Assembly (NCBI GenBank): GCA_965214525.1 | Contig: OZ243959.1 | Span: 248,001-312,000, forward strand | Direction: 5' to 3' | DNA: 64,000 bases | From: Qipengyuania_B sp965214525 | GTDB taxonomy: Bacteria > Pseudomonadota > Alphaproteobacteria > Sphingomonadales > Sphingomonadaceae | Shown here: piece by piece, positions 26,401 to 34,547 of the stretch | Layout: every line of letters starts with the position of its first letter | Numbering within the stretch: position 1 is the first letter of the stretch | The notes under the pieces: generated by a model | Seen by the model: only the letters and a program-made list of their open reading frames with translations | What the model was told of the DNA's origin: nothing | The model's database searches: none | Translations under genes and position numbers: made by a program

Positions 26401-26779
26401 TGCCTTGCGTGTCCTGCATCTTCCCATGCGACAACAGGCGGCACAAATCGCCATACCCGGCACGCGTCCTAGGGTAGGCATAGAATGATGGACCATTGGT
26501 GAGATCAAGACGGCAGCCAATGACGGGTCTGAGTTTTGCGGTGCGGGCCTCGCTATGTAATCGCACCACGCCTGCCATGGTATTGCGATCGGCGATGCCG
26601 ATGGCGTGATACCCAAGATCGTAGGCGCTGGTGACAAGGTCGATGGGATCGGACGCGCCGCGCAGGAAGGAAAAGCTGGAAGCCAAGCCAAGCTCCACGA
26701 ACGCGGCCGGCGGATTGAGCGTGAAATCTTCCGTGTTCTTGAGCGTACGCTTGTCAGGGGTGAGGGGAGCATCGGGCAT
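23462..26779 (-). CDS. dnaE2: Error-prone DNA polymerase DnaE2
   Basis: A 1105-residue C-family polymerase. It has an N-terminal PHP domain (FVELGLASSFSFLRGAS), the palm aspartates in PDIDVDFEHERR near 397-407, the fingers and helix-hairpin-helix region, and a C-terminal OB fold (GVVFITLEDESGVINLVIW). The length suits DnaE2, and it is encoded with imuA-imuB. It performs translesion synthesis and damage-induced mutagenesis, recruited to the clamp through ImuB. It lies 15 bases after imuB in one operon under the SOS box at 28980. Confidence 0.96.
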   Translation of the reverse strand: MPDAPLTPDKRTLKNTEDFTLNPPAAFVELGLASSFSFLRGASDPIDLVTSAYDLGYHAIGIADRNTMAGVVRLHSEARTAKLRPVIGCRLDLTNGPSFYAYPRTRAGYGDLCRLLSHGKMQDTQGNWQAKGSCDIALADVATHLVRDMFLIVIPDDDLDGFANALPGLIEALPMLSHIAASHLYRGDDRARINRLQALAEAHRLKLLATNDVHYHTPNRRPLQDVMTCIREKCTIFEAGFLLNPNAERHLKSPGEMKRLFNEWPDAIVQSRKIADACTFSLNELSYEYPEETVPDGKDADSYLAELTWAGAAERYPEGVPDKVRATIGRELALMAKMKIARYFLTIRDIVVFARSQGILCQGRGSAANSAVCYCLQITSVDPAVHDLLFERFISEERKEPPDIDVDFEHERREEVIQHIYQRYGRERAGLCATIIHYRPRMAIREVGKVMGLSEDVTAALAKTIWGSWGSAVEDDKVAEAGLDLDDPHLRRTIALADQLIGMPRHLSQHVGGFILTQDRLTQTVPVGNGAMPDRSFIEWDKDDIDALGILKVDVLALGMLTCIRKCFALIEAHCGETYSLATIPQEDPAVYDMLCKGDSLGVFQVESRAQMNMLPRLKPRTFYDLVIEVAIVRPGPIQGDMVHPYLKRRQGREEPQYPSPAPEHGPKDELEIILKRTLGVPIFQEQAMKIAMVAARFSPAEANKLRKAMATFRSRGLVSEHKEKMVGRMVQRGYDREFAARCFSQIEGFGEYGFPESHAASFAHLVYVSSWLKHHYPAIFATALLNSQPMGFYAPAQIVRDAREHGITVLAADVNLSDWDSTVEWQSIDGRRQLVMRLGLRQIDGLAQADGARLLDARNAPFQSVEELRSRARLHTRPIQLLAAADAFRSLGKDRRAALWDARTLKNAPDLPLFTFAQTRDEGTDTPVLLPAMPLSEHVVADYQTTRLSLKAHPMEFLRAGYADCGFTPASSLRDCRFNQRVSVAGIVLIRQRPGSANGVVFITLEDESGVINLVIWPDALARFRKTIMSARLMVVHGTVQMDDAVIHVVAKQMEDDTARLTTLSDDLLRSDLARADHVVSPLPSNTGRHPRDVSVIPKSRDFH

Positions 26780-26794
26780 GTCTTGTGTTGAGCT

Positions 26795-28339
26795 TCACGC
26801 ATCCAGGCCATGCACGAACCAGCGCGGGGCGCCGCCACGGCCATCATCCGGCAGCCCTTCGCGGTAGATCCAGAAACGGCGGCCATGGCTGTCTTCGACG
26901 CGATAATAATCGCGCAGGCGAACCGTCGATTTCTCCCGCCACCATTCGGGTGCGATCCTTTGCGGACCCTGGCTTCGGGTCACGATATGATCCTGCTTGC
27001 GCCAGCGGAACCGCGCTGGTGGGCCTTCGGGCAAACCGTACAGGACTTCGGCGGTTTCAGGCGGCGACAACAGGCGCAAGGGAAAGTCGCAATCACTTAA
27101 ATCGGGCGTTTCGATTGAGGATGCAGCCGCGATCGGCATGAAGGTTTCGGCACGTTCGGGAATATGGCTTGCCTGGGAAAGCGCTTTACGCACTGCCCCG
27201 CTGCCGAAGCGCGCGATCAGACGGTCGGCCAGGCAGGACAGCGCAATGTCGTCGTCCACACTATGCGTCAATTGTTGCTGCACACCAGGCATTCCCTGAT
27301 GCTCGATCGCTTCCAGTGTCAGCGTTTCGAACCCGAAACCGGCCTCGAGCATTTCCAGCTTGCCGTCGAACAGGCGGTGCAGATGCCGAGAGTCCCGGCT
27401 GGGTCTGCTGGTGGAGGCATCCACTGCAGAGATGCCGCCATCCACCCGATATCCTGCAAGACGCAGCCGGCGGGCACCGATATCGCGCTCTCCCAATTGC
27501 CGGCATAGATCGTCCAGCAGGTCGGTCAGGACATGGTCGACCGGTTCGATGTGGGCGATCGGCTCGGCCAGACGGCGCAGTGCCCGCGGTCGTGGTTCAC
27601 GTTCTACCGCAACCAGCGGCTCCGATAGTTGCCCCATCGCCTGATCCAGACGCATGACCGGATTGGACGAGAGCGCACTTGCCTGCCGGAAACGCCTGAC
27701 CATAGCGGCGCGCGGTACTGCCGCGACATCGCTGATGGTCTTCAGCCCCAGACGTCGCAGGAGCACGACGGTGTGTTCATCAAGGCGAAGCGCTTCGGGC
27801 GGCAGAGTTGCCAGCATGGCAGGCACGTCGCCGGACAGGCAGACAGCCTGTTTTGCTTTGCCATAATGAGAAAGTGCGAAGGCCGCCCCGATCGTTGGAG
27901 CGACAGCAAGGCTGGTCGTCAGCCCTATTTTTGCAAACCCCCGGGTCATGTCGGCCAGCATCGCCTGCTCCCCGCCGAACAGATGCTGTGTGCCGGTGGT
28001 ATCGAGCAGCAATCCATCCGTGCCATCGGTCTGCACCCACGGGCACCAGCGGCGGCACCAATGCGACAATGCTGTGAGATCGGTTGCATCGGCTGGCAGA
28101 TCGGCCCGCTCGATGCGCAATGTGGGCACCAGCGCACGCATATCGGTGATGCGTGCGCCGCGCTGCATGCCGAGCGCATGGGCGGCTGCGTTCATGTCGT
28201 GGATGATCGGACCGTGTCGGCCATCGCCGGCCAGCACGGTCGGCTCATCGTGTTGCGACGGATCGATTCCATTGCGCCTCTGCCACCTCTGGATCGCGAA
28301 ACGGGGCAGAAAAATCGAGACGATGCGCCGCCCGGTCAT
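26795..28339 (-). CDS. imuB: ImuB, Y-family polymerase-like mutagenesis factor
   Basis: 514 residues related to Y-family polymerases. The N terminus is MTGRRIVSIFLPRFAIQRW and the palm, finger and little-finger regions follow, then an ImuB C-terminal extension with LRDYYRVEDSHGRRFWIYREG. In this family catalytic acidic residues are usually lost and the protein is a hub that links DnaE2 to the beta clamp. The start at 28337-28339 gives the conserved N terminus but overlaps the end of imuA by 95 bases, an unusually long overlap. A longer upstream frame exists but would add 54 residues of unlikely sequence. Confidence 0.93.
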   Translation of the reverse strand: MTGRRIVSIFLPRFAIQRWQRRNGIDPSQHDEPTVLAGDGRHGPIIHDMNAAAHALGMQRGARITDMRALVPTLRIERADLPADATDLTALSHWCRRWCPWVQTDGTDGLLLDTTGTQHLFGGEQAMLADMTRGFAKIGLTTSLAVAPTIGAAFALSHYGKAKQAVCLSGDVPAMLATLPPEALRLDEHTVVLLRRLGLKTISDVAAVPRAAMVRRFRQASALSSNPVMRLDQAMGQLSEPLVAVEREPRPRALRRLAEPIAHIEPVDHVLTDLLDDLCRQLGERDIGARRLRLAGYRVDGGISAVDASTSRPSRDSRHLHRLFDGKLEMLEAGFGFETLTLEAIEHQGMPGVQQQLTHSVDDDIALSCLADRLIARFGSGAVRKALSQASHIPERAETFMPIAAASSIETPDLSDCDFPLRLLSPPETAEVLYGLPEGPPARFRWRKQDHIVTRSQGPQRIAPEWWREKSTVRLRDYYRVEDSHGRRFWIYREGLPDDGRGGAPRWFVHGLDA

Positions 28340-28964
28340 AGCGAACGTCCCACAGACCAGGCTTTGTTCCGCGTGCCCGGAACAGTTCGGCCCGCCAGCA
28401 CGGCAGGCCCGGCGCACGATCGTCGTAGGGATGCGGCGCGGACGGCAGCGATTGGATGCGCCAACGCTGCCGCGCTGCCGACAATGTCGCACTCGCACCA
28501 AAGCGGATGAGAAAAACCGCTACCTTCTGCTTTTCCGCACGGACCGCCAACCGCTTGGTCGCGGTGAAATCCAGCACCCGGGGGTCGCCCCAAACCTCTC
28601 CGATGACGGCGGATAGAGAACTGCATCTCAACCCCTCTTCCATCGTCCACAGCACGCCTTTGGCGTTGCGCGCATGGGCAAGCACGAACCCTGCGGGATC
28701 AGCGCCGAACCGCACACTTGCCCGGCCGTGGGGGTGTCCTGTTTCAAGACAGGACATGCGATCCTGAACCCACAGGATGCGGCCAGTGCGCGGTATCTGC
28801 GCGAGCGCGAAACCAACCGCAGCCACATCTCGGGGGCTGGCGAACAGTTCGACCAGAGTGGTGGATCGGGGAAGCGGGGATGACGCGAATCGATCATCGC
28901 CCCCGGAAATCGCACCGGGGCTTGAAACCAATGACAAGCTGAGTTTTGCGCGGTTTTCATCCAT
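28245..28964 (-). CDS. imuA: ImuA, RecA-like SOS mutagenesis protein
   Basis: 239 residues, ImuA/SulA-like family. It has a degenerate RecA core: VELFASPRDVAAVGFALAQI, then RILWVQDRM and the C-terminal RWRIQSLPSAP block. With ImuB and DnaE2 it forms the alphaproteobacterial mutasome for damage-induced mutagenesis. It is the first gene of the operon, 15 bases downstream of a perfect LexA-type box. Start ATG at 28962-28964; no strong Shine-Dalgarno sequence is visible. The 3' end overlaps imuB. Confidence 0.9.
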   Translation of the reverse strand: MDENRAKLSLSLVSSPGAISGGDDRFASSPLPRSTTLVELFASPRDVAAVGFALAQIPRTGRILWVQDRMSCLETGHPHGRASVRFGADPAGFVLAHARNAKGVLWTMEEGLRCSSLSAVIGEVWGDPRVLDFTATKRLAVRAEKQKVAVFLIRFGASATLSAARQRWRIQSLPSAPHPYDDRAPGLPCWRAELFRARGTKPGLWDVRYDRAAHRLDFSAPFRDPEVAEAQWNRSVATR

Positions 28965-28979
28965 TGGCCGTGTGATTTC

Positions 28980-28994
28980 GTTCCTTGTTTGTTC
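28980..28994 (-). promoter_or_regulatory. LexA (SOS) box upstream of imuA-imuB-dnaE2
   Basis: GTTCCTTGTTTGTTC fits the alphaproteobacterial LexA consensus GTTC-N7-GTTC exactly. It sits 15 bases before the imuA start, where bound LexA would block transcription or its early steps. Known biology of imuA-imuB-dnaE2 (DNA-damage induction) agrees. The box lies in the 262-base divergent spacer shared with the autotransporter gene. Confidence 0.9.
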
Positions 28995-29226
28995 TTGTGT
29001 AGTTGGGGCAATGGAGGAGAGTCAATTTGAGAATGGCAAAGCTTGCTCAAGCCAATGCATCGCGCCCGGCTTGCGCATCCAACGGGCATGCGCATATCGA
29101 AACGATTAAGCATAAAATGTGCCAAAACCTTAACTTAGTTCTTTCTTCTGGCGCTAACTTGCTGTTAATCTCCTGCTCATGGGGGTGAATCGGGTCACGA
29201 TCATCCCGCAATTATAGGGGATGTTC

Positions 29227-32200
29227 ATGATTTCGATGTTCGCACGCCGTAGCCTTCTGGCTGCCTCTTCGACGTTCGCTTTGGCTTTGCCGGTGGCCGC
29301 TATCGCGTCTGACGGACCAGACATCATGGGTGGAACGAACGCCCTTTCCGCCGAAGAGGTTTCGGGTGCCGGCACCATCGATTGGGCCATCGAGGATTAT
29401 CCGGAAATCATCACGCGGGACGATATCAGCCCCGATATCGAAGCGCCCACCGGCAGTCTTGATGTCACCGGCATTAACGGTATCGGCCAGATGATTGTGT
29501 CGAACGGTGGCGGCAGGGTTGGATTGTGCACGGGCACGCTTATCAATCCGCGCACGGTCATCTTCGCCGCACACTGCGTGAACACCCGCCCGGCCGAAGC
29601 TTATGGCGCCGATACCGGCGGCACGCCCATCGGCTTCGGGTTCGAAGACAATGTCCGCCCCGGTGCCATCACGTGGATCACCAACGGCTTCAACACGGTC
29701 GAATCACAGGCATTCTACAATGTCGAGAACGTCTGGTACGATCCGCGTTCGCTCAATGGTGGTTTCCTGCAGGCCGATATCGCGATCGCCACGCTCGATA
29801 CGCCCGCTTTCGATATTCCGACATGGGCAATGCTGTTCACTCCGCTCGATCAACAAGAGCATGTGACCGTTACCGGTTATGGCGGCCGGGGCACCAACTC
29901 GCTCGGCAATCAAGGTATCGACTTCCGTCGCCGTATCGCCGAAAACTTCGTATCGTTCCTCGGTTCGCGGCGCGACATCAACACGTTCCTGTTCGGATCT
30001 TCGAGCACTTTCGAGCAGAACCTTTACTTCACTTCGTTCAGCGATCCGTCGGGCACTTACAATCCGGGTTCGGGACAGTTCGATTTCGGTATCTTCGGTG
30101 ATGACGACATCGCGCTGACTTTTGAGGGCACCACCGCCGGAGGCGATTCCGGCGGTCCGCTGATCCTCGACCAGAAGTACGATCGCAACGTCCTGCTAGG
30201 CGTATTGTCAGGCGGCACCCGGTTCTTCGCGGCGCAGGGTTTCGACCAATACGGCACGCTCAGCTTCTATCAGCCCTTGCATGCCTATTGGCAGGTGATC
30301 GTCGCGAACAATCCCTACGTATATGCGACCACCCAGGAAGGGAACGGCCAGTGGACCGATCCCGATCACTGGATCCAGGCCATGGACCCGAACTATCTCG
30401 TCGGTCTGGATGGAAAACTGCTCAACCGCCTGCCCGACGCCCCGGGCGGAGAGAATACTGGCAACGGGGCGAAGTTCGGCGATGTCTGCTTCCTGACGAC
30501 ATGCACCGAGTTCGAGCAGGATCCGTTGGTGGGTGCGACCGGTGACGAGTTCTTCGTGCAGGGCGGCCCCGGAACCGAGAACTTCGTTCCGAACAATGTG
30601 ACGGCCGATCCGACGCAGGGCATCCGTCCGCGTTATTTCGATGTTACCTTGTCGCAGGGCGCGACCACGCTGTCCGATGCCGACATCACCATCGATCGCC
30701 TGACGCTGGATGGACCAGCCTACCTTTCGGTTGCCAGTGACGCATCGCTGACCTCGTTGGGTGACTTCACCCAATTTTCCGGCTGGACCAATGTGGATGG
30801 TCGGCTGGATACCGGCGAGGCGTTCCTGTTGACCGGATTTTTAAGCGGTACCGGCACGTTCCGCACCCCGTTCCTCACCTCGGTCGCCGGCACGGTATCG
30901 CCCGGTGGTCTTAACGATCTGGGAACCCTAACGGTCGATGGCAACGTGATCCTGGCATCGGGCTCGACGTTGTTCATCAACGCCAGCCGTAACGGGGCCG
31001 ATCTGTTCGCGGTTACGGGAACTCTATCGTTGTCCGATCCGAACGACGCCTCGGCCCCCGGCGCGACGCTGGTATTCAACAAGCCGCGCCGAGGACCAGC
31101 TCCGCGCTTTGGCCAGCAATTCACGATCGCCCTAGCCGGCGACGGAATTTCAGGGACATTCGGTACGATCGCTTCAACCCAGGGTGTCCTGCGTCCGGAA
31201 CTGACTTATAATGCGAACAGCATAACGGTCGACCTGCGGGCTGGATCGCTGGCGAAAATGGTCAGCAATGGGAGCCGTTCGGCGCAGGCGTTCGGCGAGG
31301 CGCTCGACACGCTACGGACAGGTTCGTACGGGTCGTTGTGGAACCTGTACGGTTCCATCGACTGGATGGACGGCGCGAGCCTGACTGCCGCGCTCGATGG
31401 GTTGGCGCCGCGTACCACCGGCTTCTCGCAGCAATTGCAGGAGAGGCAAAGTAGAGCCTTGTTCGGCACGGTCACCGACCGTCTTTCGGTCATGGGCGGG
31501 GCGTCTGATGGCGTGCTTTCCATTACGGGAACCCCCGGCATGGCGTTCATTCAGCCCGGTACGGCGGAATACCAGACGGCATCGTATGGCTTTGCCGGCC
31601 TGACGCCAGGAAGCGCGAAGGCTCAGTCTTTGCCTGAAGGGTTTGCCGGCTTCGTCACGGGGGGCGTCACCACCGCGGCCAATGCGGCGGGCGCAAATGG
31701 CACCGATGGGGCGCGGTCGCAGTATTTCGGCATGGGTCTGGAGCACGCGGTGAGCGATGCGTTCACCTTCGGTGTCGCGGTCGGTTATGCCGATGGCTTG
31801 AACCAGGGTGGCGGCGATGAAGCTCGTTCTACGATGAGCCAGATGGCGGCGTACGGCTCCTATAAGCTCGGTGGCGGCATCTATGCAGGGTTTGCCGGCA
31901 ATCTCGAGCAGGTGTCCATCGATACGCATCGGTTGGGCTTTGCTGGAGAGGCTGGCTTGCTCGCCATGTCAGGCGCGCAGGATGCGACCCGCATGACTGC
32001 GATGGTGGAAAGCGGCGTCAACCTGGACGTTACCAATGGGCTGACGCTGACCCCGCGTGCGCAACTCTCCTACAGCCAGAACACGCTGTCGGGGACGAGC
32101 GAGCAGGGCGGCGAAACGGCCTTGTCGTTCGACCGGGTGACCACCGATCGTGCTGACATGCGGTTGGGTGCCAAGTTTGCCGGAAGCGAGCCTATCGGCA

Positions 32201-32469
32201 AGGGTTGGACGATCTCTCCGCACATCGAGGCGGATTACGTGCGCATCCTCAGCGGGGCGAATACCGGGATGACGGTACGCTTTGCGGCCGCCGACGATGT
32301 CGCGATATTCCTGCCGTTGGCGGATGGCGACAGCAATTGGGCAGAACTGAAGGGTGGCATCAGTGTCGGGAATGACACCGTGAAATTTGGTGCCGGCTTT
32401 GAAACGGCGATTGGCCGGGACGCGGCGCGTTACGACCGCGCAGTTGCGGACGTATCGATCCGGTTCTGA
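29227..32469 (+). CDS. Autotransporter with trypsin-like serine protease passenger
   Basis: 1080 residues. A signal peptide ends near VAAIASDG. A chymotrypsin-fold protease domain (about 85-365) has a complete triad: H116 in FAAHC, D184 in ADIAIATLD and S308 in GGDSGGPL. A passenger stalk follows (about 400-690, beta-helix-like with FLSGTGTF and VAGTVSPGG), then an autotransporter barrel (about 790-1080) ending in ADVSIRF. It is a type Va secreted surface protease. ATG at 29227 is preferred because AGGGG lies 6-7 bases upstream; ATG at 29221 is too close to that site. An intrinsic terminator follows. A protease-inhibitor gene lies convergently next door. Confidence 0.93.
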   Translation: MISMFARRSLLAASSTFALALPVAAIASDGPDIMGGTNALSAEEVSGAGTIDWAIEDYPEIITRDDISPDIEAPTGSLDVTGINGIGQMIVSNGGGRVGLCTGTLINPRTVIFAAHCVNTRPAEAYGADTGGTPIGFGFEDNVRPGAITWITNGFNTVESQAFYNVENVWYDPRSLNGGFLQADIAIATLDTPAFDIPTWAMLFTPLDQQEHVTVTGYGGRGTNSLGNQGIDFRRRIAENFVSFLGSRRDINTFLFGSSSTFEQNLYFTSFSDPSGTYNPGSGQFDFGIFGDDDIALTFEGTTAGGDSGGPLILDQKYDRNVLLGVLSGGTRFFAAQGFDQYGTLSFYQPLHAYWQVIVANNPYVYATTQEGNGQWTDPDHWIQAMDPNYLVGLDGKLLNRLPDAPGGENTGNGAKFGDVCFLTTCTEFEQDPLVGATGDEFFVQGGPGTENFVPNNVTADPTQGIRPRYFDVTLSQGATTLSDADITIDRLTLDGPAYLSVASDASLTSLGDFTQFSGWTNVDGRLDTGEAFLLTGFLSGTGTFRTPFLTSVAGTVSPGGLNDLGTLTVDGNVILASGSTLFINASRNGADLFAVTGTLSLSDPNDASAPGATLVFNKPRRGPAPRFGQQFTIALAGDGISGTFGTIASTQGVLRPELTYNANSITVDLRAGSLAKMVSNGSRSAQAFGEALDTLRTGSYGSLWNLYGSIDWMDGASLTAALDGLAPRTTGFSQQLQERQSRALFGTVTDRLSVMGGASDGVLSITGTPGMAFIQPGTAEYQTASYGFAGLTPGSAKAQSLPEGFAGFVTGGVTTAANAAGANGTDGARSQYFGMGLEHAVSDAFTFGVAVGYADGLNQGGGDEARSTMSQMAAYGSYKLGGGIYAGFAGNLEQVSIDTHRLGFAGEAGLLAMSGAQDATRMTAMVESGVNLDVTNGLTLTPRAQLSYSQNTLSGTSEQGGETALSFDRVTTDRADMRLGAKFAGSEPIGKGWTISPHIEADYVRILSGANTGMTVRFAAADDVAIFLPLADGDSNWAELKGGISVGNDTVKFGAGFETAIGRDAARYDRAVADVSIRF

Positions 32470-32487
32470 TCTTTCATCTGACAAAGG

Positions 32488-32524
32488 AGGGCCGCTGGAG
32501 CGATCCGGCGGCCCTTTCTTTTTT
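32488..32524 (+). terminator. Rho-independent terminator after the autotransporter gene
   Basis: The stem AGGGCCGC pairs with GCGGCCCT around a 12-base loop and is followed by a T-rich run (32515-32524). It lies 18 bases after the stop codon and just before the convergent inhibitor gene. Confidence 0.9.
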
Positions 32525-32536
32525 GGGATCGAGGGA

Positions 32537-32881
32537 TCAACCGCAAGTAATGCGGATGACACGTCGACCTTCATTCAACTGAACGGTCAGACGATCCGAC
32601 TGATAGTCCATTGATACCGGCTCACCTGGTCCAACGACGCGAATGTGTCGCGTATTGGTGTTCTCCAGCAACGCCGCTTGGTTCACCTTTGCCCAGAGGC
32701 TATCCTGATAGGCTTGCCCAGGTTGGGCATTGCATTGCAAAAGGGGGTCGGACACTACGTCGATCCCGGTTTGGCGGTCCGCTGAGGGTGATTGGTTTGC
32801 CGGTATTGGCGAGACGCAGGACGTCGCAGCCGTCGCAATGATTGCTGACAACTGGGCTCGAAATCTGTTCGCAGGTTTCAT
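32537..32881 (-). CDS. I78-family peptidase inhibitor, probable lipoprotein
   Basis: 114 residues. The N terminus is hydrophobic and carries a Cys at ATSC that could be a lipidation site, though it lacks the usual Leu. The C-terminal part has HIRVVGPGEPVSMDYQSDRL and ends in RVIRITCG, the core of I78 inhibitors of chymotrypsin- and subtilisin-type serine proteases. It is likely periplasmic or outer-membrane attached. Its ATG overlaps the stop of the NUDIX gene (ATGA), so the two are co-translated. It faces the autotransporter serine protease gene across a terminator, which suggests but does not show a functional pair. Confidence 0.8.
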   Translation of the reverse strand: MKPANRFRAQLSAIIATAATSCVSPIPANQSPSADRQTGIDVVSDPLLQCNAQPGQAYQDSLWAKVNQAALLENTNTRHIRVVGPGEPVSMDYQSDRLTVQLNEGRRVIRITCG

Positions 32882-33648
32882 CCCCGCATCGCCGATCCGA
32901 CCCGTTCACGGGTGACCGGATAACCCAGATCATCATCGATGGTGAGCCACTGCTGGCCGTCCGCTTCGACGATCTGCGGCGTTACCATGCGCATCGGGGT
33001 CTTTTCGGCATGGGCTTTTACGCTATCGAAATCGTCGAACTGGGCGAGCCGTTCCAGATTGCGCCGCGTCGGGAAGATGATGCTGATCTCGCCGCGATCG
33101 GCAGCGTGCAGGGCATCGGCAGCTGTCGTCCAGAACAATCGCGTGTTCTCGGTCGCATCGACAGTGATATCCACGGCACCCGTCCCCAGATCGGCGAGAT
33201 AGAAGCGCGTGTCGAAAATGCGATTGTGGCTCATGCCGCGCGGAAGCCAACGGGCAAAGGGCGTTAGTGCGCCAAGATCGATTGTCCATCGCATGGCATC
33301 GAGTACGGGCCCCAGAGCGCCTGTTTGCAGCAGCATGTCGCGCGCCTCGACCGCCCGTTCGGCGTCGATATCCCCCTTCATGCCGACGACCAGGCCGGTC
33401 TCTTCCAGGGTTTCGCGCACCGCAGCGATCCGGTGTGCGGCTTCGTCTTCGTCGACCCGGTGGTTGGCATAGCCAGCGGCCAATTGCCGGTCTTCGGCGT
33501 CGACCCTGCCGCCAGGAAAAACGGCGGCCCCGCCAGCGAAGCTCATTTGGCGCGAACGCACGACCATCAGCAATTCCGCCGATTTGCCCGAGCCTCGCCG
33601 AAAGATGACGAGTGTCGCGGCGGGTATCTCTTCGGGCGTATCGATCAT
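32878..33648 (-). CDS. NUDIX hydrolase
   Basis: 256 residues. The NUDIX fold begins with AATLVIFRRG, continues with FPGGRVDAEDR and holds the NUDIX helix RETLEETGLVVG with the metal-binding glutamates. The long insert between the GGR and RETLEE parts is typical of the NUDT7/NUDT19-like group that includes coenzyme-A diphosphatases. Substrate is not assignable. The start ATG at 33646-33648 gives MIDTPEEIPAA. The frame stays open upstream, with another Met at 33753, but that stretch looks non-conserved. First gene of a two-gene unit with the I78 inhibitor. Confidence 0.82.
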   Translation of the reverse strand: MIDTPEEIPAATLVIFRRGSGKSAELLMVVRSRQMSFAGGAAVFPGGRVDAEDRQLAAGYANHRVDEDEAAHRIAAVRETLEETGLVVGMKGDIDAERAVEARDMLLQTGALGPVLDAMRWTIDLGALTPFARWLPRGMSHNRIFDTRFYLADLGTGAVDITVDATENTRLFWTTAADALHAADRGEISIIFPTRRNLERLAQFDDFDSVKAHAEKTPMRMVTPQIVEADGQQWLTIDDDLGYPVTRERVGSAMRG

Positions 33649-33873
33649 GAGCGGCAGAGTGCCTGCAAATTCCTGCCATGCCAAGCGGCCATCAGGTTGT
33701 TCCGGTGCCGACAGGCACGACCCTTCGGCCGGTCCTAGATCCCGATTAACCATCGGGTCCTTCGAATTGCCCTGCGTAAGCAATGTTGGTACAGGTTTTG
33801 CATAGCTAAAGATCACACGATGCAAGCCTTCAACGCTGGACGGCGTTCTCCTGGTCACGCGGCCGTCCCTTAC

Positions 33874-33908
33874 AAAAGACCCCCGCCGAGCGATCGGCGG
33901 GAGTCTTT
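33874..33908 (-). terminator. Strong terminator for grxD
   Basis: A 15-base-pair stem with one mismatch (33875-33889 with 33894-33908) and a GCGA loop. It ends in a T-run on the minus strand. It lies 28 bases beyond the grxD stop and separates the grxD operon from the NUDIX gene. Confidence 0.88.
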
Positions 33909-33935
33909 CCCGTTTTCAGGTCGAACGCATCGGCA

Positions 33936-34268
33936 TTACTCAGTGGCTAGCGCGACCTTCTTTTCAGCCATCAATTCCTGCAACTCACCCTCTTCGAACA
34001 TTTCCAGCATGATATCGCTGCCGCCAACGAATTCGCCTTTCACGTATAGCTGGGGAATGGTCGGCCAGTCGGAATAGCCCTTGATACCTTGACGAATTTC
34101 CATGTCCTGCAGCACGTCGACGCTTTCATATCCGACCTTGCAATGATCCAGGATGGCGACGGCCTTGCTGGAAAAACCACATTGCGGGAACAGGGGCGTG
34201 CCCTTCATGAAAAGCACGACATCGTTGGCTTTGACGATATCGGAGATACGGGCGTTCACGTCTGCCAT
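33936..34268 (-). CDS. grxD: Monothiol glutaredoxin, Grx4 family
   Basis: 110 residues. The CGFS active-site motif lies in FPQCGFSSKAV, and the glutathione- and [2Fe-2S]-binding residues are in KGTPLFPQCG and SDWPTIPQLYVKGEFVGGSDI. It assembles and delivers glutathione-ligated Fe-S clusters, commonly paired with BolA. Start ATG at 34266-34268 (MADVNARI); a TTG one codon earlier is unlikely. It follows bolA by 37 bases in one operon and ends before a strong terminator. Confidence 0.95.
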   Translation of the reverse strand: MADVNARISDIVKANDVVLFMKGTPLFPQCGFSSKAVAILDHCKVGYESVDVLQDMEIRQGIKGYSDWPTIPQLYVKGEFVGGSDIMLEMFEEGELQELMAEKKVALATE

Positions 34269-34305
34269 CAATCAAACCCCTAAAGCTGTTTGGCGTTGCA
34301 GCTTT

Positions 34306-34539
34306 TCAGTTGGGCACTTGGGTGGTCAGTTGCAAGGCATGCAGTTCGTCGCCCATCCGTCCGTCCAGTGCCTCGTACACCATCTTGTGCTGCTGAACCC
34401 GCGATTTGCCGGCGAACTGTGCCGAGGTAACCTGTGCTGCATAATGATCGCCATCGCCCGCAAGATCGCGAATTTGAACGACCGCATCCGGCATCGCCTG
34501 TTCGATGAGCCGCGCGATTTCTTGAGCCTTCATTGCCAT
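34306..34539 (-). CDS. bolA: BolA-family protein
   Basis: 77 residues. The BolA fold is visible with DLAGDGDHYAAQVTS, the conserved FAGKSRVQQHKMVYEAL and a C-terminal helix with LHALQLTT. BolA proteins form heterodimers with CGFS glutaredoxins through shared Fe-S clusters, and grxD is the next gene. The ATG at 34539 is used; ATG at 34533 is equally plausible. It starts 8 bases after the DUF1476 gene. Confidence 0.93.
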   Translation of the reverse strand: MAMKAQEIARLIEQAMPDAVVQIRDLAGDGDHYAAQVTSAQFAGKSRVQQHKMVYEALDGRMGDELHALQLTTQVPN

Positions 34540-34547
34540 TGGTACAC

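Noticed and set aside
28340..28501. 54-residue N-terminal extension of ImuB
   Set aside because: The extra sequence is Arg/Cys-rich and lies wholly inside imuA; the conserved N terminus begins at 28339.
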